Assembly (NCBI RefSeq): GCF_020169515.1
Contig: NZ_JAHMHW010000006.1
Span: forward strand, 1 to 64,000
Reading direction: 5' to 3'
DNA from: Paenibacillus vietnamensis
GTDB taxonomy: Bacteria > Bacillota > Bacilli > Paenibacillales > Paenibacillaceae
Length of the DNA stretch: 64,000 bases
Shown here: positions 1 through 9,855 of the stretch, piece after piece
Layout: the number at the start of each line of letters is the position of its first letter
How positions within the stretch are numbered: position 1 is the stretch's first letter
Translations under genes and position numbers: made by a program
Notes under the pieces: model-generated
What the model was told of the DNA's origin: nothing
The model's input: only the letters and a program-made list of their open reading frames with translations
Database searches by the model: none

Positions 1-62
1 AAATAGTCTAATTTATTGTAGGGGAAGACTCCAGTTTAATTAGGGGGCTGTGGAGAAAGTGC

Positions 63-269
63 ATGCCGGCGCGTCAAGATGTACTTCATGTCAAGTTTCT
101 GATGCAGTTTGTACAGCAGAGCAAAGTCCTTGATACGCTTACAAGTCGAAATGCAACCGTTGTCAAGCGGGACAACCGCCTTTTCTTGCACAAGCGGCGA
201 TTCAGTTGTCATCAGAATGCCCGTCTGCTGAATACATATATAGCGTACTTCTCGAATCCTGTTGTTTAA
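63..269 (+). CDS. Doubtful 68-aa ORF before the first clear gene
   Basis: An open frame with a GGAG eight bases before its ATG ends 14 bases before the next gene. The composition (rich in Arg, His and Asn) is unlike the neighbours and no family is recognised. An opposing 58-codon frame (212 to 36, minus strand) covers the same bases and is equally unconvincing. One of them may be real, or the stretch may be an untranslated leader of the gene at 284. Confidence 0.15.
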   Translation: MPARQDVLHVKFLMQFVQQSKVLDTLTSRNATVVKRDNRLFLHKRRFSCHQNARLLNTYIAYFSNPVV

Positions 270-283
270 GGAGGTGAGTGAAA

Positions 284-493
284 ATGGCGCTATTTTGGAA
301 TCGTTGGGTTGCCGTTCGCACCGAGGGCGGCTCAAGGGCTGAGCTGATCGACCAACTACAGGCGCACTTTAAAGCTAGCGGCTTGAAAACCAAAATTACC
401 ATTGAGGGCAATTCCTTGAAACGGATTCATGTGCTGAAGAAGGACGCCGACCAGGCGAAGACTTTGCTGGAGGCATTTGACGAGGAGTACTAA
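284..493 (+). CDS. Small DUF2007-like protein
   Basis: A 69-residue soluble protein. The ATG at 284 is chosen over an in-frame GTG at 278 because a strong AAGGAGGTGA lies at 269-278, directly upstream of the ATG. The layout, an N-terminal helix (ELIDQLQAHFKASGL) followed by two short strands and a C-terminal acidic helix after VLKKDADQAK, resembles the small DUF2007 fold proposed to bind ligands or signal. That likeness is by eye only and the function is unknown. A bulged hairpin terminator follows. Confidence 0.6.
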   Translation: MALFWNRWVAVRTEGGSRAELIDQLQAHFKASGLKTKITIEGNSLKRIHVLKKDADQAKTLLEAFDEEY

Positions 494-531
494 GCACGTC
501 AACCTGCGGATTGCCCAAGCAACGCGCAAAA

Positions 532-564
532 AAAGCAGCGGTCCCTTGCGGGAGCCGCTGCTTT
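532..564. terminator. Bidirectional intrinsic terminator
   Basis: The arms AGCAGCGG(T)CCC and GGG(A)GCCGCTGCT around a TTGC loop form a strong stem with one bulge. It is flanked by an A-run on the left and TTTCTT on the right, so it can end both the plus-strand small gene and the minus-strand kinase-like gene's neighbouring transcription. Confidence 0.7.
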
Positions 565-573
565 CTTGCTCAT

Positions 574-1257
574 CTACGATGAAGACGATCTGCCGAGCAC
601 CGAGGAATGCCGCATCCACCGGTAACCCTTGCGGACGCCGTTCATGACCCACTCGGGCACCGGCACCGGCTTCTTCGACATGAACGGCATATAGATCCGG
701 TTATACGCCTTCTTTAAATCGTCCCACATCGTACATGAATCGCCTTTCAAAAAATCCGATATATCCACGACAAGGCCGCGTCCGTCTTTGACCATTACGT
801 TTTTGCCGTGCACGTCATGCGGATTCAAGCCTTGAGAACGGGCATAATCAAGGGCCTCGTCGATGTCGTCGATCACCTGCTTCGGGATCACATCTCCGTC
901 AAGCACGCATTGATACAGCGTCTTGCCTTTGAGGCGTTTTAAGATCAAATAAGAATGACCGTTATACATTCCTGCAGAGTAGCAGGCCGAATAAGCGGAA
1001 TGATGGCCAATTCGCCGGTAAACCTCGCATTCGTTTTCCCAGCCCTCGCGGCCTTCGGCATACACCTTCACCGCAACGTCCGGATAGTCGCCGTGGACGA
1101 ATACGCCAGCGTAATTGCCCGCTCCAAGCAGCCTCCACCCTTCCGGCGTCGCCTCGACACGGACCGGGTCGCCATGGTTAATGCTTTCGATCGAAAGATC
1201 GTCCAGCAGCGATTGCTCCGTAAGCGATATAAGCTTGGATAGCTGTTTCTCGTCCAT
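574..1257 (-). CDS. Ser/Thr protein kinase-like protein (YrzF type)
   Basis: A 227-residue cytoplasmic protein with a minimal kinase fold. The glycine loop GAGNYAGVF is near residue 46 and the ATP lysine is in VAVKVY near residue 64. The catalytic loop is HDVHGKN in place of HRDxKxxN, and DIS replaces DFG. It is close in plan to the short Bacillus YrzF-like kinases, with a divergent activation segment. It is monocistronic and faces the small gene across a shared terminator. Kinase activity is plausible because Lys, Asp and Asn are present; the substrate is unknown. Confidence 0.65.
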   Translation of the reverse strand: MDEKQLSKLISLTEQSLLDDLSIESINHGDPVRVEATPEGWRLLGAGNYAGVFVHGDYPDVAVKVYAEGREGWENECEVYRRIGHHSAYSACYSAGMYNGHSYLILKRLKGKTLYQCVLDGDVIPKQVIDDIDEALDYARSQGLNPHDVHGKNVMVKDGRGLVVDISDFLKGDSCTMWDDLKKAYNRIYMPFMSKKPVPVPEWVMNGVRKGYRWMRHSSVLGRSSSS

Positions 1258-1345
1258 GCGCGCTTTGCGCTCCCCTCTTCCTGTCGACTAGTCTATTATC
1301 TTACATTTTAAGACCAGCCGGACCAAAAAGAAAGACCCTTCGCCG

Positions 1346-1669
1346 TCAGTGTCCGCCGCTGACGACCTTAAGTCCGATAACTCCCGCAATGATCATCGAT
1401 AAAAACAGCATTTTCCGCCAGTCCCGCGACTCCCCGAACAACACCATGCCGAGTATGACGCTGCCGATGGAGCCGATGCCGGTCCATATGCCGTATGCCG
1501 TGCTGATCGGAATGTCCTGCAGAGACTTGGATAAAAAATAAAAGCTGACGAAGCCCGACGCAATCGCGCCAACCGTCCCCTTCCAGCGTTTAAAGCCGTC
1601 GGACAGCTTCATAAACGTGACGCCGCCGACCTCGCCCAGTCCCGAGATGATCAGGAATAACCAAGCCAT
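1346..1669 (-). CDS. SMR-family efflux subunit (second of pair)
   Basis: A 107-residue protein with four membrane helices and the essential membrane glutamate at residue 13 (SGLGEVGG). It carries the family signature AYGIWTGIGSIGSV. SMR proteins exchange protons for cationic drugs or guanidinium. It starts two bases after its partner's stop, and paired SMR genes usually encode antiparallel heterodimers. The TetR-SMR-SMR order resembles Bacillus yvdTSR. No guanidine riboswitch was seen upstream, which slightly favours drug over guanidinium export. Confidence 0.85.
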   Translation of the reverse strand: MAWLFLIISGLGEVGGVTFMKLSDGFKRWKGTVGAIASGFVSFYFLSKSLQDIPISTAYGIWTGIGSIGSVILGMVLFGESRDWRKMLFLSMIIAGVIGLKVVSGGH

Positions 1670-1671
1670 GC

Positions 1672-2046
1672 TTATGCACCTGCCTTTTCTGCGGCTTTCG
1701 CGTCCTGCTCCGCTTCATCGGCCGGCTTCTCCTTGGATACCAGCTTCAAGCCGACGATGCCGCCTACCAATAATGTAATGAAGAACAGCCGCCAGAAATC
1801 CGCCGGTTCGTCCAAAATCAATATCCCGGCAATTACGGTGCCGACCGTCCCGATCCCCGTAAACATCGCATAAGCGACGCCGATTTCGATCGTACGCATC
1901 GCGCGGGCGAACAGCATGAAGCTGGCCGCCAGCAGAACGACCGTGACGATGCTCGGCACCAGCTGCGTGAAGCCCTCCGAATATTTAAGGCCAAACGTCC
2001 AGCCTACCTCCAAAAATCCGGCTAACAGCAAAAAAATCCACTGCAT
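1672..2046 (-). CDS. SMR-family efflux subunit (first of pair)
   Basis: A 124-residue SMR protein with four membrane helices, the conserved glutamate at residue 13 (AGFLEVGWT) and the signature AYAMFTGIGTVGTV. A charged 20-residue cytoplasmic tail rich in Lys, Glu and Ala extends beyond the usual SMR end. It is the first SMR gene after the TetR gene, six bases behind its stop, so the three form one operon under the promoter at 2726-2754. It probably works as a heterodimer with the protein encoded at 1346-1669. Confidence 0.87.
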   Translation of the reverse strand: MQWIFLLLAGFLEVGWTFGLKYSEGFTQLVPSIVTVVLLAASFMLFARAMRTIEIGVAYAMFTGIGTVGTVIAGILILDEPADFWRLFFITLLVGGIVGLKLVSKEKPADEAEQDAKAAEKAGA

Positions 2047-2052
2047 CTCTTC

Positions 2053-2658
2053 TCATTCCTCTCCCGCTGCCAATGTCCAAAGCTGCCATAACGACGCCCA
2101 GACCAATTGTTTTCTGTGATGAAACAGCCTTTCCTCATAAAGTTGATTTTCGACGAGCAAACCATCTACAAATGCGTAAAAAGCGGACAGCATCCGCTCT
2201 TCCTCCTGAGGGGAGAACAGCCCTTCCGCGGCACCCTGCTCCCATACCTTTCGAAGGCCATCCGTAAGCTCAAGCTCATACCGCAAAAAATCCTGCCGCA
2301 GCTGATCGCGCAAATGGCGCGGCGGCATCAGAATCGTCCGCTTCAGAAATGCCTGCCCCGTCGTCAAATGGCTGAGATCCGTGAAAAAATCAAACAACCG
2401 GCAAACCTGGTTCTTAACCGGCTCCTTCCGGATCGCATCCAGCAGGGCAAAATACTGCCCCCTCTCCTCGGCGATCACTTCTTCGATCAGCTGCAGAAAC
2501 AGCTGCTCCTTCGATTTATAGTGAGCATAGATCGAGGGCGTCTTAATGCCCACCGCCTTGGCAATCTCGGATAGCGATACACCTTCGTAGCCCGATTCGG
2601 CGAACATCGTTACCGCTGCCTGCCGAATCCGCTCTGCCGTCGTAGGCTCTGCGCTCAT
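2053..2658 (-). CDS. TetR-family repressor of the SMR operon
   Basis: A 201-residue protein with an N-terminal TetR helix-turn-helix (residues about 10-55, GVSLSEIAKAVGIKTPSIYAHYKSKEQLF) and a C-terminal ligand-binding helical domain. The RBS GGAGGTC precedes the ATG. It is the first gene of the operon with two SMR genes. An inverted repeat lies just downstream of its own -10 box, so autorepression released by an SMR substrate is the natural model. The ligand is unknown. Confidence 0.88.
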   Translation of the reverse strand: MSAEPTTAERIRQAAVTMFAESGYEGVSLSEIAKAVGIKTPSIYAHYKSKEQLFLQLIEEVIAEERGQYFALLDAIRKEPVKNQVCRLFDFFTDLSHLTTGQAFLKRTILMPPRHLRDQLRQDFLRYELELTDGLRKVWEQGAAEGLFSPQEEERMLSAFYAFVDGLLVENQLYEERLFHHRKQLVWASLWQLWTLAAGEE

Positions 2659-2694
2659 GTCTGGGACCTCCGTTACCGTCCGCGGAACTATTGC

Positions 2695-2708
2695 CTAACG
2701 AACGTTAG
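2695..2708. promoter_or_regulatory. Candidate TetR operator
   Basis: The inverted repeat CTAACG-AA-CGTTAG is extended on one side by TTAGTTA. It lies about ten bases downstream of the probable start of transcription and upstream of the TetR start codon, where a bound repressor would block the promoter. Confidence 0.6.
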
Positions 2709-2725
2709 TTAGTTAATTTACAGCT

Positions 2726-2754
2726 ATTTTAGGACGAATACGCTGAAAAGTCAA
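2726..2754 (-). promoter_or_regulatory. Sigma-A promoter of the TetR-SMR-SMR operon
   Basis: Read on the minus strand, TTGACT is followed after exactly 17 bases by TAAAAT. Transcription should begin near 2719, just before the candidate operator. Confidence 0.75.
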
Positions 2755-2761
2755 TACAAAA

Positions 2762-2799
2762 GGACCGTTCCCAGTGGCATCTGCCGATGAGAACGGTCC
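2762..2799 (-). terminator. Terminator of the hisC operon
   Basis: A nine-base-pair stem, GGACCGTTC with GAACGGTCC, has a long loop that can fold further (GGCA/TGCC). On the minus strand a short T-run (CCTTTTG) follows. It lies just past the last gene of the five-gene operon. Confidence 0.55.
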
Positions 2800-2807
2800 C
2801 TGAACGG

Positions 2808-3239
2808 TTATTCGATTTTAGCTTTTACCCGGCTCCAAACGGCCAGACATGCATTGACGAGCATGCCGAGGGCGATGCCCAGCAGCACGACCGTGATATG
2901 AATGACGAGGCAGTAGACCAGCAGCATTCCAAAATAGTCGTCTTCCCTAAGCGGCAGCAGCCGGTAAAGAGCGAATGCCAGCAGAACGCTGAACGGGATC
3001 CAGAACAGGAAAATAAACGCCGGAAAATACCAATGCCGGTTGCGGAACAGCGCGACGACCGGAGCCGCAAAAGCAATGATCATCAGGCCGCCGATCAGGC
3101 TGCTCCGTTCAACGATGCCGTTATAGAAGTAAGCCGAATACAGGAAGGCGTTGCCCGCCGCCGCATAGAGCAGGCTGAGCGTCACTACCCAGCGCATGGA
3201 GCGGCGGATTTGCTGCTGCTCCTTCGTATGCTCCGCCAT
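2808..3239 (-). CDS. Four-helix integral membrane protein of unknown function
   Basis: A 143-residue protein with four hydrophobic segments (about residues 17-38, 45-63, 68-91 and 107-130) and positively charged ends. No family is recognised. Its ATG directly abuts the hisC stop codon, so it is very likely cotranslated with hisC and is the last gene of the operon that begins with the GNAT gene. Confidence 0.6.
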   Translation of the reverse strand: MAEHTKEQQQIRRSMRWVVTLSLLYAAAGNAFLYSAYFYNGIVERSSLIGGLMIIAFAAPVVALFRNRHWYFPAFIFLFWIPFSVLLAFALYRLLPLREDDYFGMLLVYCLVIHITVVLLGIALGMLVNACLAVWSRVKAKIE

Positions 3240-4301
3240 TTAAGCCCCTGCGATTTCGCGCAGCGCCGCGGTGAATGCCTCCATTTCCTCGTCGGTGCCG
3301 ATGCTGACGCGCAAATATTCGTCGATCCGCGGCTGGTCGAAGTAACGGACGAGCACCCCTTTGTCGCGAAGCTGCTGGAAGATGCTTTTGGCCGGAAGCT
3401 CAGGATGCGTAATAAACACAAAGTTGGCTTTCGAATCCGTCGCCCGGAAGCCAAGCTCCTGCACCTGCTTCGTCACGCGTTCGCGGGTCGCGATCACCTT
3501 GGCCGTCGTGTCCCGGAAGTAGGCGTCGTCCTCGAACGACGCGATGGCGCCGGCAAGCGCGAGGCGGTCCAGCGTGTACGAGTTAAACGAGTTTTTGATG
3601 CGGTTCAGTCCTTCGATCAGCTCCTCGCTGCCGAAGGCAAAGCCTACGCGCAGGCCTGCAAGAGAGCGGGATTTCGAAAGGGTCTGCACGACCAGCAGAT
3701 TCGGATACTCCCGGATCAGTGAGATCGCCGATTCTCCCCCGAAATCGATATACGCTTCATCGATCACGACCGCCTGATCCGGATTGTTCTCCAGCAGCTG
3801 TCGAATGTCGGCAAGCGGAAGCAGCTGTGCCGTCGGCGCATTCGGATTCGGAATAATGACGCCGCCGTTATCCGGCCGGTACGCGTCCGCCTGTACGCGG
3901 AACTTCTCATCCAGCGGAATCAGCTCTGTCTGCAGGCCGTACAGCTTCGCATACACCTTATAGAAGCTGTAGGTAATGTCAGGGAACAGCAGCTTTTTTG
4001 CCGGATCGAAAAACGCCGCAAACGCGAAAGCGAGTATTTCGTCCGAGCCGTTGCCTACGAATACTTGTCCTGACGGAAGGCCGTAATAATCGGCCGCGGC
4101 CCGAACGAGCGCTTCGCAGGTCGGATCGGGATACAGGCGCAAATCGGCGTTCGCCGCGGCCTGAATCGCTTCGATCACCTTCGGGGAAGGCGGATACGGA
4201 TTTTCGTTCGTATTCAGCTTAATGTACGTTTTGTCCTTCGGCTGCTCGCCGGGCACATACGGCACCAGTGAAGCCGTAAGCGGACTCCAAAATTTACTCA
4301 A
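3240..4301 (-). CDS. hisC: Histidinol-phosphate aminotransferase
   Basis: A 353-residue PLP enzyme that transfers the amino group from glutamate to imidazole-acetol phosphate in histidine synthesis. It has the N-terminal IKLNTNENPYPPSP, the substrate-region PNPNAPTAQ, and the PLP lysine in QTLSKSRSLAGLRVGFA. The frame opens with TTG at 4301 behind GGAGAGG. The ATG five bases upstream is out of frame and reads only four codons. It is an orphan hisC outside a his operon; such copies often also serve aromatic amino acids. Confidence 0.9.
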   Translation of the reverse strand: MSKFWSPLTASLVPYVPGEQPKDKTYIKLNTNENPYPPSPKVIEAIQAAANADLRLYPDPTCEALVRAAADYYGLPSGQVFVGNGSDEILAFAFAAFFDPAKKLLFPDITYSFYKVYAKLYGLQTELIPLDEKFRVQADAYRPDNGGVIIPNPNAPTAQLLPLADIRQLLENNPDQAVVIDEAYIDFGGESAISLIREYPNLLVVQTLSKSRSLAGLRVGFAFGSEELIEGLNRIKNSFNSYTLDRLALAGAIASFEDDAYFRDTTAKVIATRERVTKQVQELGFRATDSKANFVFITHPELPAKSIFQQLRDKGVLVRYFDQPRIDEYLRVSIGTDEEMEAFTAALREIAGA

Positions 4302-4328
4302 GGATCATCTTCCTCTCCTGAACGGCAA

Positions 4329-4766
4329 TTATTTGAGCAGAAACCTGAGAATCGCCAAGCCGAGCATGGCGCCTAATGTATTAAGTATAATGTCGTCGAT
4401 GTCGAAGCTGCCGACCTTCGTCAGCATTTGGACAAGCTCCGCCGCCGCAATGATCAGAACCGTCGCTCCTGCAAGCGGGAGCAGCCTGGCGTATTTTTTG
4501 TCGAGCAGCGGCAGAAACAGGCCGATCGGGATAAATAATACGATATTGCCGAATAAATTGTTGAACCAGATATCGAAGTTAAAATGGTCATAATGCACGA
4601 TATAACGTTTGATCGTGTCGAAAGGAACGAGGTTATAAGCGTAGCCCGTGCCGAAATAACGGTCGCGGTAAAACAGCAGCCAGCTCATAACCAGCGTATA
4701 GCCCAGCGCCATGAGCGCTAAAAGCAAATTGAACGGCAGGCTTTTGAAATAGGCCCTCTTGAACAT
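4329..4766 (-). CDS. VanZ-like membrane protein
   Basis: A 145-residue protein with about four membrane helices. The family marks NLVPF, GNIVLFIPIGLFLP, a central Glu/Gln pair (AELVQ) and FDIDDIILNTLGA are present. VanZ homologues lower teicoplanin susceptibility in some bacteria, but the biochemical role is unsettled. It starts four bases after the phosphatase stop and sits 27 bases before hisC, inside one operon. Confidence 0.8.
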   Translation of the reverse strand: MFKRAYFKSLPFNLLLALMALGYTLVMSWLLFYRDRYFGTGYAYNLVPFDTIKRYIVHYDHFNFDIWFNNLFGNIVLFIPIGLFLPLLDKKYARLLPLAGATVLIIAAAELVQMLTKVGSFDIDDIILNTLGAMLGLAILRFLLK

Positions 4767-4770
4767 GCAG

Positions 4771-5484
4771 CTATACTCTCCAAGGAACGGAGTACGTTTT
4801 AAAGCGGTCAGGACCCGTAATTTCCAGCCCGTTAAGCTGAAGGCCGGACGCGCAGCCGCCGTCGATGCCGATTTTCCCGTCGCCGAACCAGATGTCGGGT
4901 TTGCCGTGGATGTCGACCGTCTTCGTATGGCCGAAGACGACGGTCTTGTTCACCGATGTCGGCCTGCCGAGAAACGGGCCTTTAATATAAAGAAAATCGC
5001 GGCTCGGCTGCTCCCGCCAGTTCAAATAATTCGGGTTGATGCCGGCGTGCACATAGATGAAATGCTCATCCTCGTGATAATAAGGCAGCCTGTCCAAAAA
5101 CGTTATATGGTGCGGATACCGCTCCGGAATGATTTCTTTGACCCGTTCGACCAGATGCTCGACCGTCCCTTGCTTGATGCCCGTATAGCTTTCCGCCGTC
5201 TGGCGCCCGCCGTGGCCGGTAAACTTCATCAGCGATTGCTCGCTTCGCTCCAGCACCACGTCGACCAGCCGCTCGTCGTGATTGCCCTGAATCGCGATAG
5301 CGCCGTCCCGCTCCACCAGGCCGATGACCTGCTCCACCACTTCCATGCTTCTCGGTCCGCGATCGACGAAATCGCCCAGCAGCAGCAGCTTGTCCTCGCC
5401 GGGCTTGTAGTCCATCAGCTCCAGCAAATCGTTAAATGGCGTATAACAGCCGTGAATATCGCTTATGACTAAGGTTCGCTTCAT
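4771..5484 (-). CDS. PPP-family metallophosphatase
   Basis: A 237-residue cytoplasmic phosphoesterase. Metal-binding blocks appear in the usual order: SDIHGC (near residue 7), [17 protein letters not shown] and FGHTKT. The family includes bacterial Ser/Thr phosphatases and Ap4A hydrolases such as PrpE, and the sequence alone does not decide between them. The ATG at 5484 follows GGGGAGG and overlaps the GNAT stop (ATGA). Longer upstream readings would run into the GNAT gene and lack similarity. Confidence 0.85.
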   Translation of the reverse strand: MKRTLVISDIHGCYTPFNDLLELMDYKPGEDKLLLLGDFVDRGPRSMEVVEQVIGLVERDGAIAIQGNHDERLVDVVLERSEQSLMKFTGHGGRQTAESYTGIKQGTVEHLVERVKEIIPERYPHHITFLDRLPYYHEDEHFIYVHAGINPNYLNWREQPSRDFLYIKGPFLGRPTSVNKTVVFGHTKTVDIHGKPDIWFGDGKIGIDGGCASGLQLNGLEITGPDRFKTYSVPWRV

Positions 5485-6005
5485 ATACGCCTCCCCAAGA
5501 TGATCAAATCTCTCTCTACACCGTCCAGCACCGCGACTTTCGGCAGATGCCCCCACTGCCCGAAACCGAACTTGCGCAGCAGCGCCAGGCTAGGCTCGTT
5601 ATGGCCGAACACGAAGCCAAGCAGCGTATGGAGCCCGAGACGCGGCGCTTTCTCGATCGCCCTCTGCAGCAGGACCGAGCCGATCCCTTGCCCGCGGTAT
5701 TCCTCGGCGATATAAATGCTGATTTCCGCGGTCGCATTATAGGCCGGCCTTCCGTAAAACGATTGAAAGCTGAACCAGGCGGCAATGTCGCCTCCCGCTT
5801 CCGTCCGCAGCACCCAAAGCGGCCGGAAATCCGCAGAGTGATCGTCGAACCAGGCTTGCTTGCTCTCCGTCGAAGCAGGCTCCAGATCGGCCGTCACCAT
5901 CCTGCTTGCGACGGTAGAATTGTAGATCTCGACAATGCGAGCCAAGTCGTCCGGCACGGCATCCGTAATCAAGTAGTTTCTTCCGCTGTCCATGCCTGCC
6001 AGCAC
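5481..6005 (-). CDS. GNAT acetyltransferase, phosphinothricin-acetyltransferase type
   Basis: A 174-residue N-acetyltransferase with the acetyl-CoA loop [11 protein letters not shown] and the C-terminal [16 protein letters not shown] plus GVERDL, characteristic of the PAT/YwnH subgroup. Known members detoxify phosphinothricin or methionine sulfone and sulfoximine. The frame may open at GTG (6005) or at ATG (5993); AGGAAAGG suits either poorly. It is the first gene of a five-gene operon running to 2808. Confidence 0.85.
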   Translation of the reverse strand: MLAGMDSGRNYLITDAVPDDLARIVEIYNSTVASRMVTADLEPASTESKQAWFDDHSADFRPLWVLRTEAGGDIAAWFSFQSFYGRPAYNATAEISIYIAEEYRGQGIGSVLLQRAIEKAPRLGLHTLLGFVFGHNEPSLALLRKFGFGQWGHLPKVAVLDGVERDLIILGRRI

Positions 6006-6110
6006 ATCCTTTCCTGCAGCACTTGCTCTTGCTCTCTTTCAAGCTAATATTGCAATCATATCAAAAGTTCAGACGGAACGAAACACGGCATGGGCTTTTG
6101 CGGGCGGGCG

Positions 6111-6251
6111 TTAACTGGATTTCATGTATATAAATTGGCTAACTTGTCCGATTGGCATTAAATTACTATATTACATGTATCTATTTCGCTGCGTATCGGC
6201 GAATACTGGGCACAATTGGTCGAATTAGATACATGAAACGAAGTTATTTCA
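6111..6251 (+). repeat. Dispersed repeat family A, copy 1
   Basis: About 140 bp that starts AACTGGATTTCATGTATATA and ends GATACATGAAACGAAGTT, so the two ends are inverted repeats of each other. An inner, degraded repeat of the left end lies near 6160. Four other copies of the same length lie at 21867, 24508, 49127 and 62457. It fills most of the gap between the GNAT and mobA genes; the rest of 6006-6465 shows nothing recognisable. Confidence 0.75.
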
Positions 6252-6465
6252 CCGGAAAAACCGTATCTGTAATAAATATATACATCTAACACCTTCTCGG
6301 CATGCAACCGGTTATTCTCACAGTCCAGGGCTGCAGCATCGCAGTTGGGGTCGCACGGCGGGGCGGTTCACCTAAAAAGCCACTTTTAACCGTGATTAGC
6401 TTCTGCTGCAGACTCCGCCCGGACTGTCGTTCATCCGGCTTCGTGAGCGAAGCGGCCTGCAGCCC

Positions 6466-7071
6466 TTACGGCTCTTCCTTTTGTTTCGAAAAAGCCCGGT
6501 AATCATCCGGCGTATTCAGATTCGTGAAGGCGGTCGTGCGCCCGGCTTCATCCCTCGGCTCGACCGTTACGGTGCTGAGCCTGCCTAGCAGTCCCATGAC
6601 ACGGTAGTCCTGCGACTCGAGCGCACCGCGGACCGCTTCCGCAACTCGGGTATGGTAGAGAGCATGGAACGGCTGTCCCTCGCAGTGAATGACATCCGCT
6701 CCGCTGCCGATATGGGCGGCCAGCTGATCGAACAGAGCCGGCGACATGGCCGGCATATCGCAGGCGATGACGAAGACGTAGCCGGGCGGCGCCGCGGCAA
6801 GGCCCGCATGCAGCCCCGCGAGCGGTCCGCAGTCCGGATACCCGTCCGCGACAAAGGCCGCCCGCCCGGCCAGCTCGCCCATCGCTTTGCGGTATACGGA
6901 CTCACGCTCCGGCGGGCCTACTGACACTGCCACCGCCGGCAGCCGCTCCAGCAGCTGGCCTGCGAGCCGGTAAACTAACGGCTTTCCTTCGATCGTCAAC
7001 AACGCTTTGTCGGTACCCATGCGCGAGCTTTTCCCGCCCGCCAGAACGAGCCCCTGTACAATCGTCTCCAT
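6466..7071 (-). CDS. mobA: Molybdenum cofactor guanylyltransferase
   Basis: A 201-residue nucleotidyltransferase that joins GMP to molybdopterin. It has the N-terminal LVLAGGKSSRMGTDKALL, the central PDCGPLAGLHAGL and the metal-site ACDMPA. The ATG at 7071 is chosen because AGGGGG lies seven bases before it; the ATG two codons upstream touches that site. No other molybdenum genes are in the window, so it stands alone here. Confidence 0.88.
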   Translation of the reverse strand: METIVQGLVLAGGKSSRMGTDKALLTIEGKPLVYRLAGQLLERLPAVAVSVGPPERESVYRKAMGELAGRAAFVADGYPDCGPLAGLHAGLAAAPPGYVFVIACDMPAMSPALFDQLAAHIGSGADVIHCEGQPFHALYHTRVAEAVRGALESQDYRVMGLLGRLSTVTVEPRDEAGRTTAFTNLNTPDDYRAFSKQKEEP

Positions 7072-7099
7072 CGTCATTCCCCCTATTATTCGCAGAAAA

Positions 7100-7128
7100 G
7101 CCTGCCGCGTCCGAATGGCGCGGCAGGC
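7100..7128 (-). terminator. Terminator after glnS
   Basis: A perfect ten-base-pair stem, GCCTGCCGCG with CGCGGCAGGC, is followed on the minus strand by TTTTCTG. It lies between the glnS stop (beyond repeat B1) and the mobA start. Confidence 0.7.
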
Positions 7129-7135
7129 TTTCTTC

Positions 7136-7281
7136 AAAATATAAGAATGTATAAATTTGAACTTATACATGACTTATATTTCATCGCGATGGCGAGCTAT
7201 TACCATAAGCAGGCACAGAACCGAGCTGCGCAAAAGATGCAGCTAACGGTTCGTGCGTAGCGCCAGCCGTTTACGCTTGTG
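7136..7281 (-). repeat. Dispersed repeat family B, copy 1
   Basis: On the minus strand it starts CACAAGCGTAAACGGCTGG, nine bases after the glnS stop codon. It ends in a hairpin whose arms AAATATAAG (7137-7145) and CTTATATTT (7173-7181) pair perfectly. The middle shares CAGCTCGGTTCTGTGCCT with copy 3 at 28622. Confidence 0.75.
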
Positions 7282-7289
7282 TTCGTCGT

Positions 7290-8963
<1,674 letters not shown>

Positions 8964-9204
8964 CTGCGACCACCCTTTCCCACGGAAATATTTATCCTAT
9001 TATAATACACAAAATTCCTTGAAAATATAATACTTAGTATTCATTCGCAGGCGGAGAACGGGGTCGTGATCAAGCGGGGAAGAGGAGATCATGCTCATAG
9101 AATGCAAAACATGCAGCAGAGCGCTGCAATCGATGGCCGATGTCAGGTTTCTGCTGCATATTCTGCATGTCGGCTGGAACGCGTGTATAGAAGGAATCCG
9201 CGCG

Positions 9205-9855
9205 TTAATACGGAAGAAATTGAAGCTTCGTCCGGTATTTAATAACCGCAAAATTGACCGCAAGAAGGACGGCAGTTCCCGCCAGTTGCACCGCAATATA
9301 TTCGTCAGGTCCTGTCAACGGACGGGGTCTGAACCACTGGAACAAGTAAAACGGACCTTGTCCCGTTCCGGTTGTGAACATGCCGAAAATCATGTAAATG
9401 AGCGCCAGCACCATTCCTATCGCCGCATTTTTCAGCAAATTAATCAACAGACAGGTCAAAGCAAATAAGGCGATAGCCGATACGAATAACGCACCGGCAG
9501 CAGAAAGCGAAGAGTCATTGGTCCAGGAATTTGGCACACAAGCAAGATAGGCAGCCGACAATAGGACCCCATAGAACGTAAACGACAGGACAGGCTGAAC
9601 GACACCGAAGGAAAGCGGCGAGACGGGCAGCGAAACAAAAAGCTCCTTCTGATGCAAAGATCCCATCGGTCCATTAATAGCCGCTGCCGGAAAAACGACC
9701 GTCAAGGGGCCTAACATCGCAAGAAATTGAACGGAAGCAGCCGTATCATGGCTTCGCAGTCCGACGCTTATCAGACAAACCGCAATCGGCAATACCAGAA
9801 ATAACGTTTGTGTTTTCATCAAGTACACGCCTAATGTCGTTAAGCCTTTAACCAC
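9205..9855 (-). CDS. ABC-2 type permease, short subunit
   Basis: A 216-residue membrane protein with about six hydrophobic segments. It lies directly behind the ABC ATPase gene and overlaps its end by 16 bases. The GTG at 9855 overlaps the ATPase stop; an internal ATG at 9819 is an alternative. It is most likely one half of the transmembrane part, together with the product of 10727-12295. The substrate is unknown, and the divergent com locus suggests a pheromone-controlled export role. The 241-base gap to glnS holds nothing recognisable. Confidence 0.65.
   Translation of the reverse strand: MVKGLTTLGVYLMKTQTLFLVLPIAVCLISVGLRSHDTAASVQFLAMLGPLTVVFPAAAINGPMGSLHQKELFVSLPVSPLSFGVVQPVLSFTFYGVLLSAAYLACVPNSWTNDSSLSAAGALFVSAIALFALTCLLINLLKNAAIGMVLALIYMIFGMFTTGTGQGPFYLFQWFRPRPLTGPDEYIAVQLAGTAVLLAVNFAVIKYRTKLQFLPY

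Noticed and set aside
1200..2046. Guanidine-I riboswitch before the SMR pair
   Set aside because: The SMR genes directly follow a TetR gene with its own promoter and operator; no space or conserved riboswitch sequence is seen.
2787..3722. Long plus-strand frame opposite hisC
   Set aside because: A mirror frame of high-GC coding DNA on the minus strand, rich in Arg, Gln and His, without motifs or a ribosome site.
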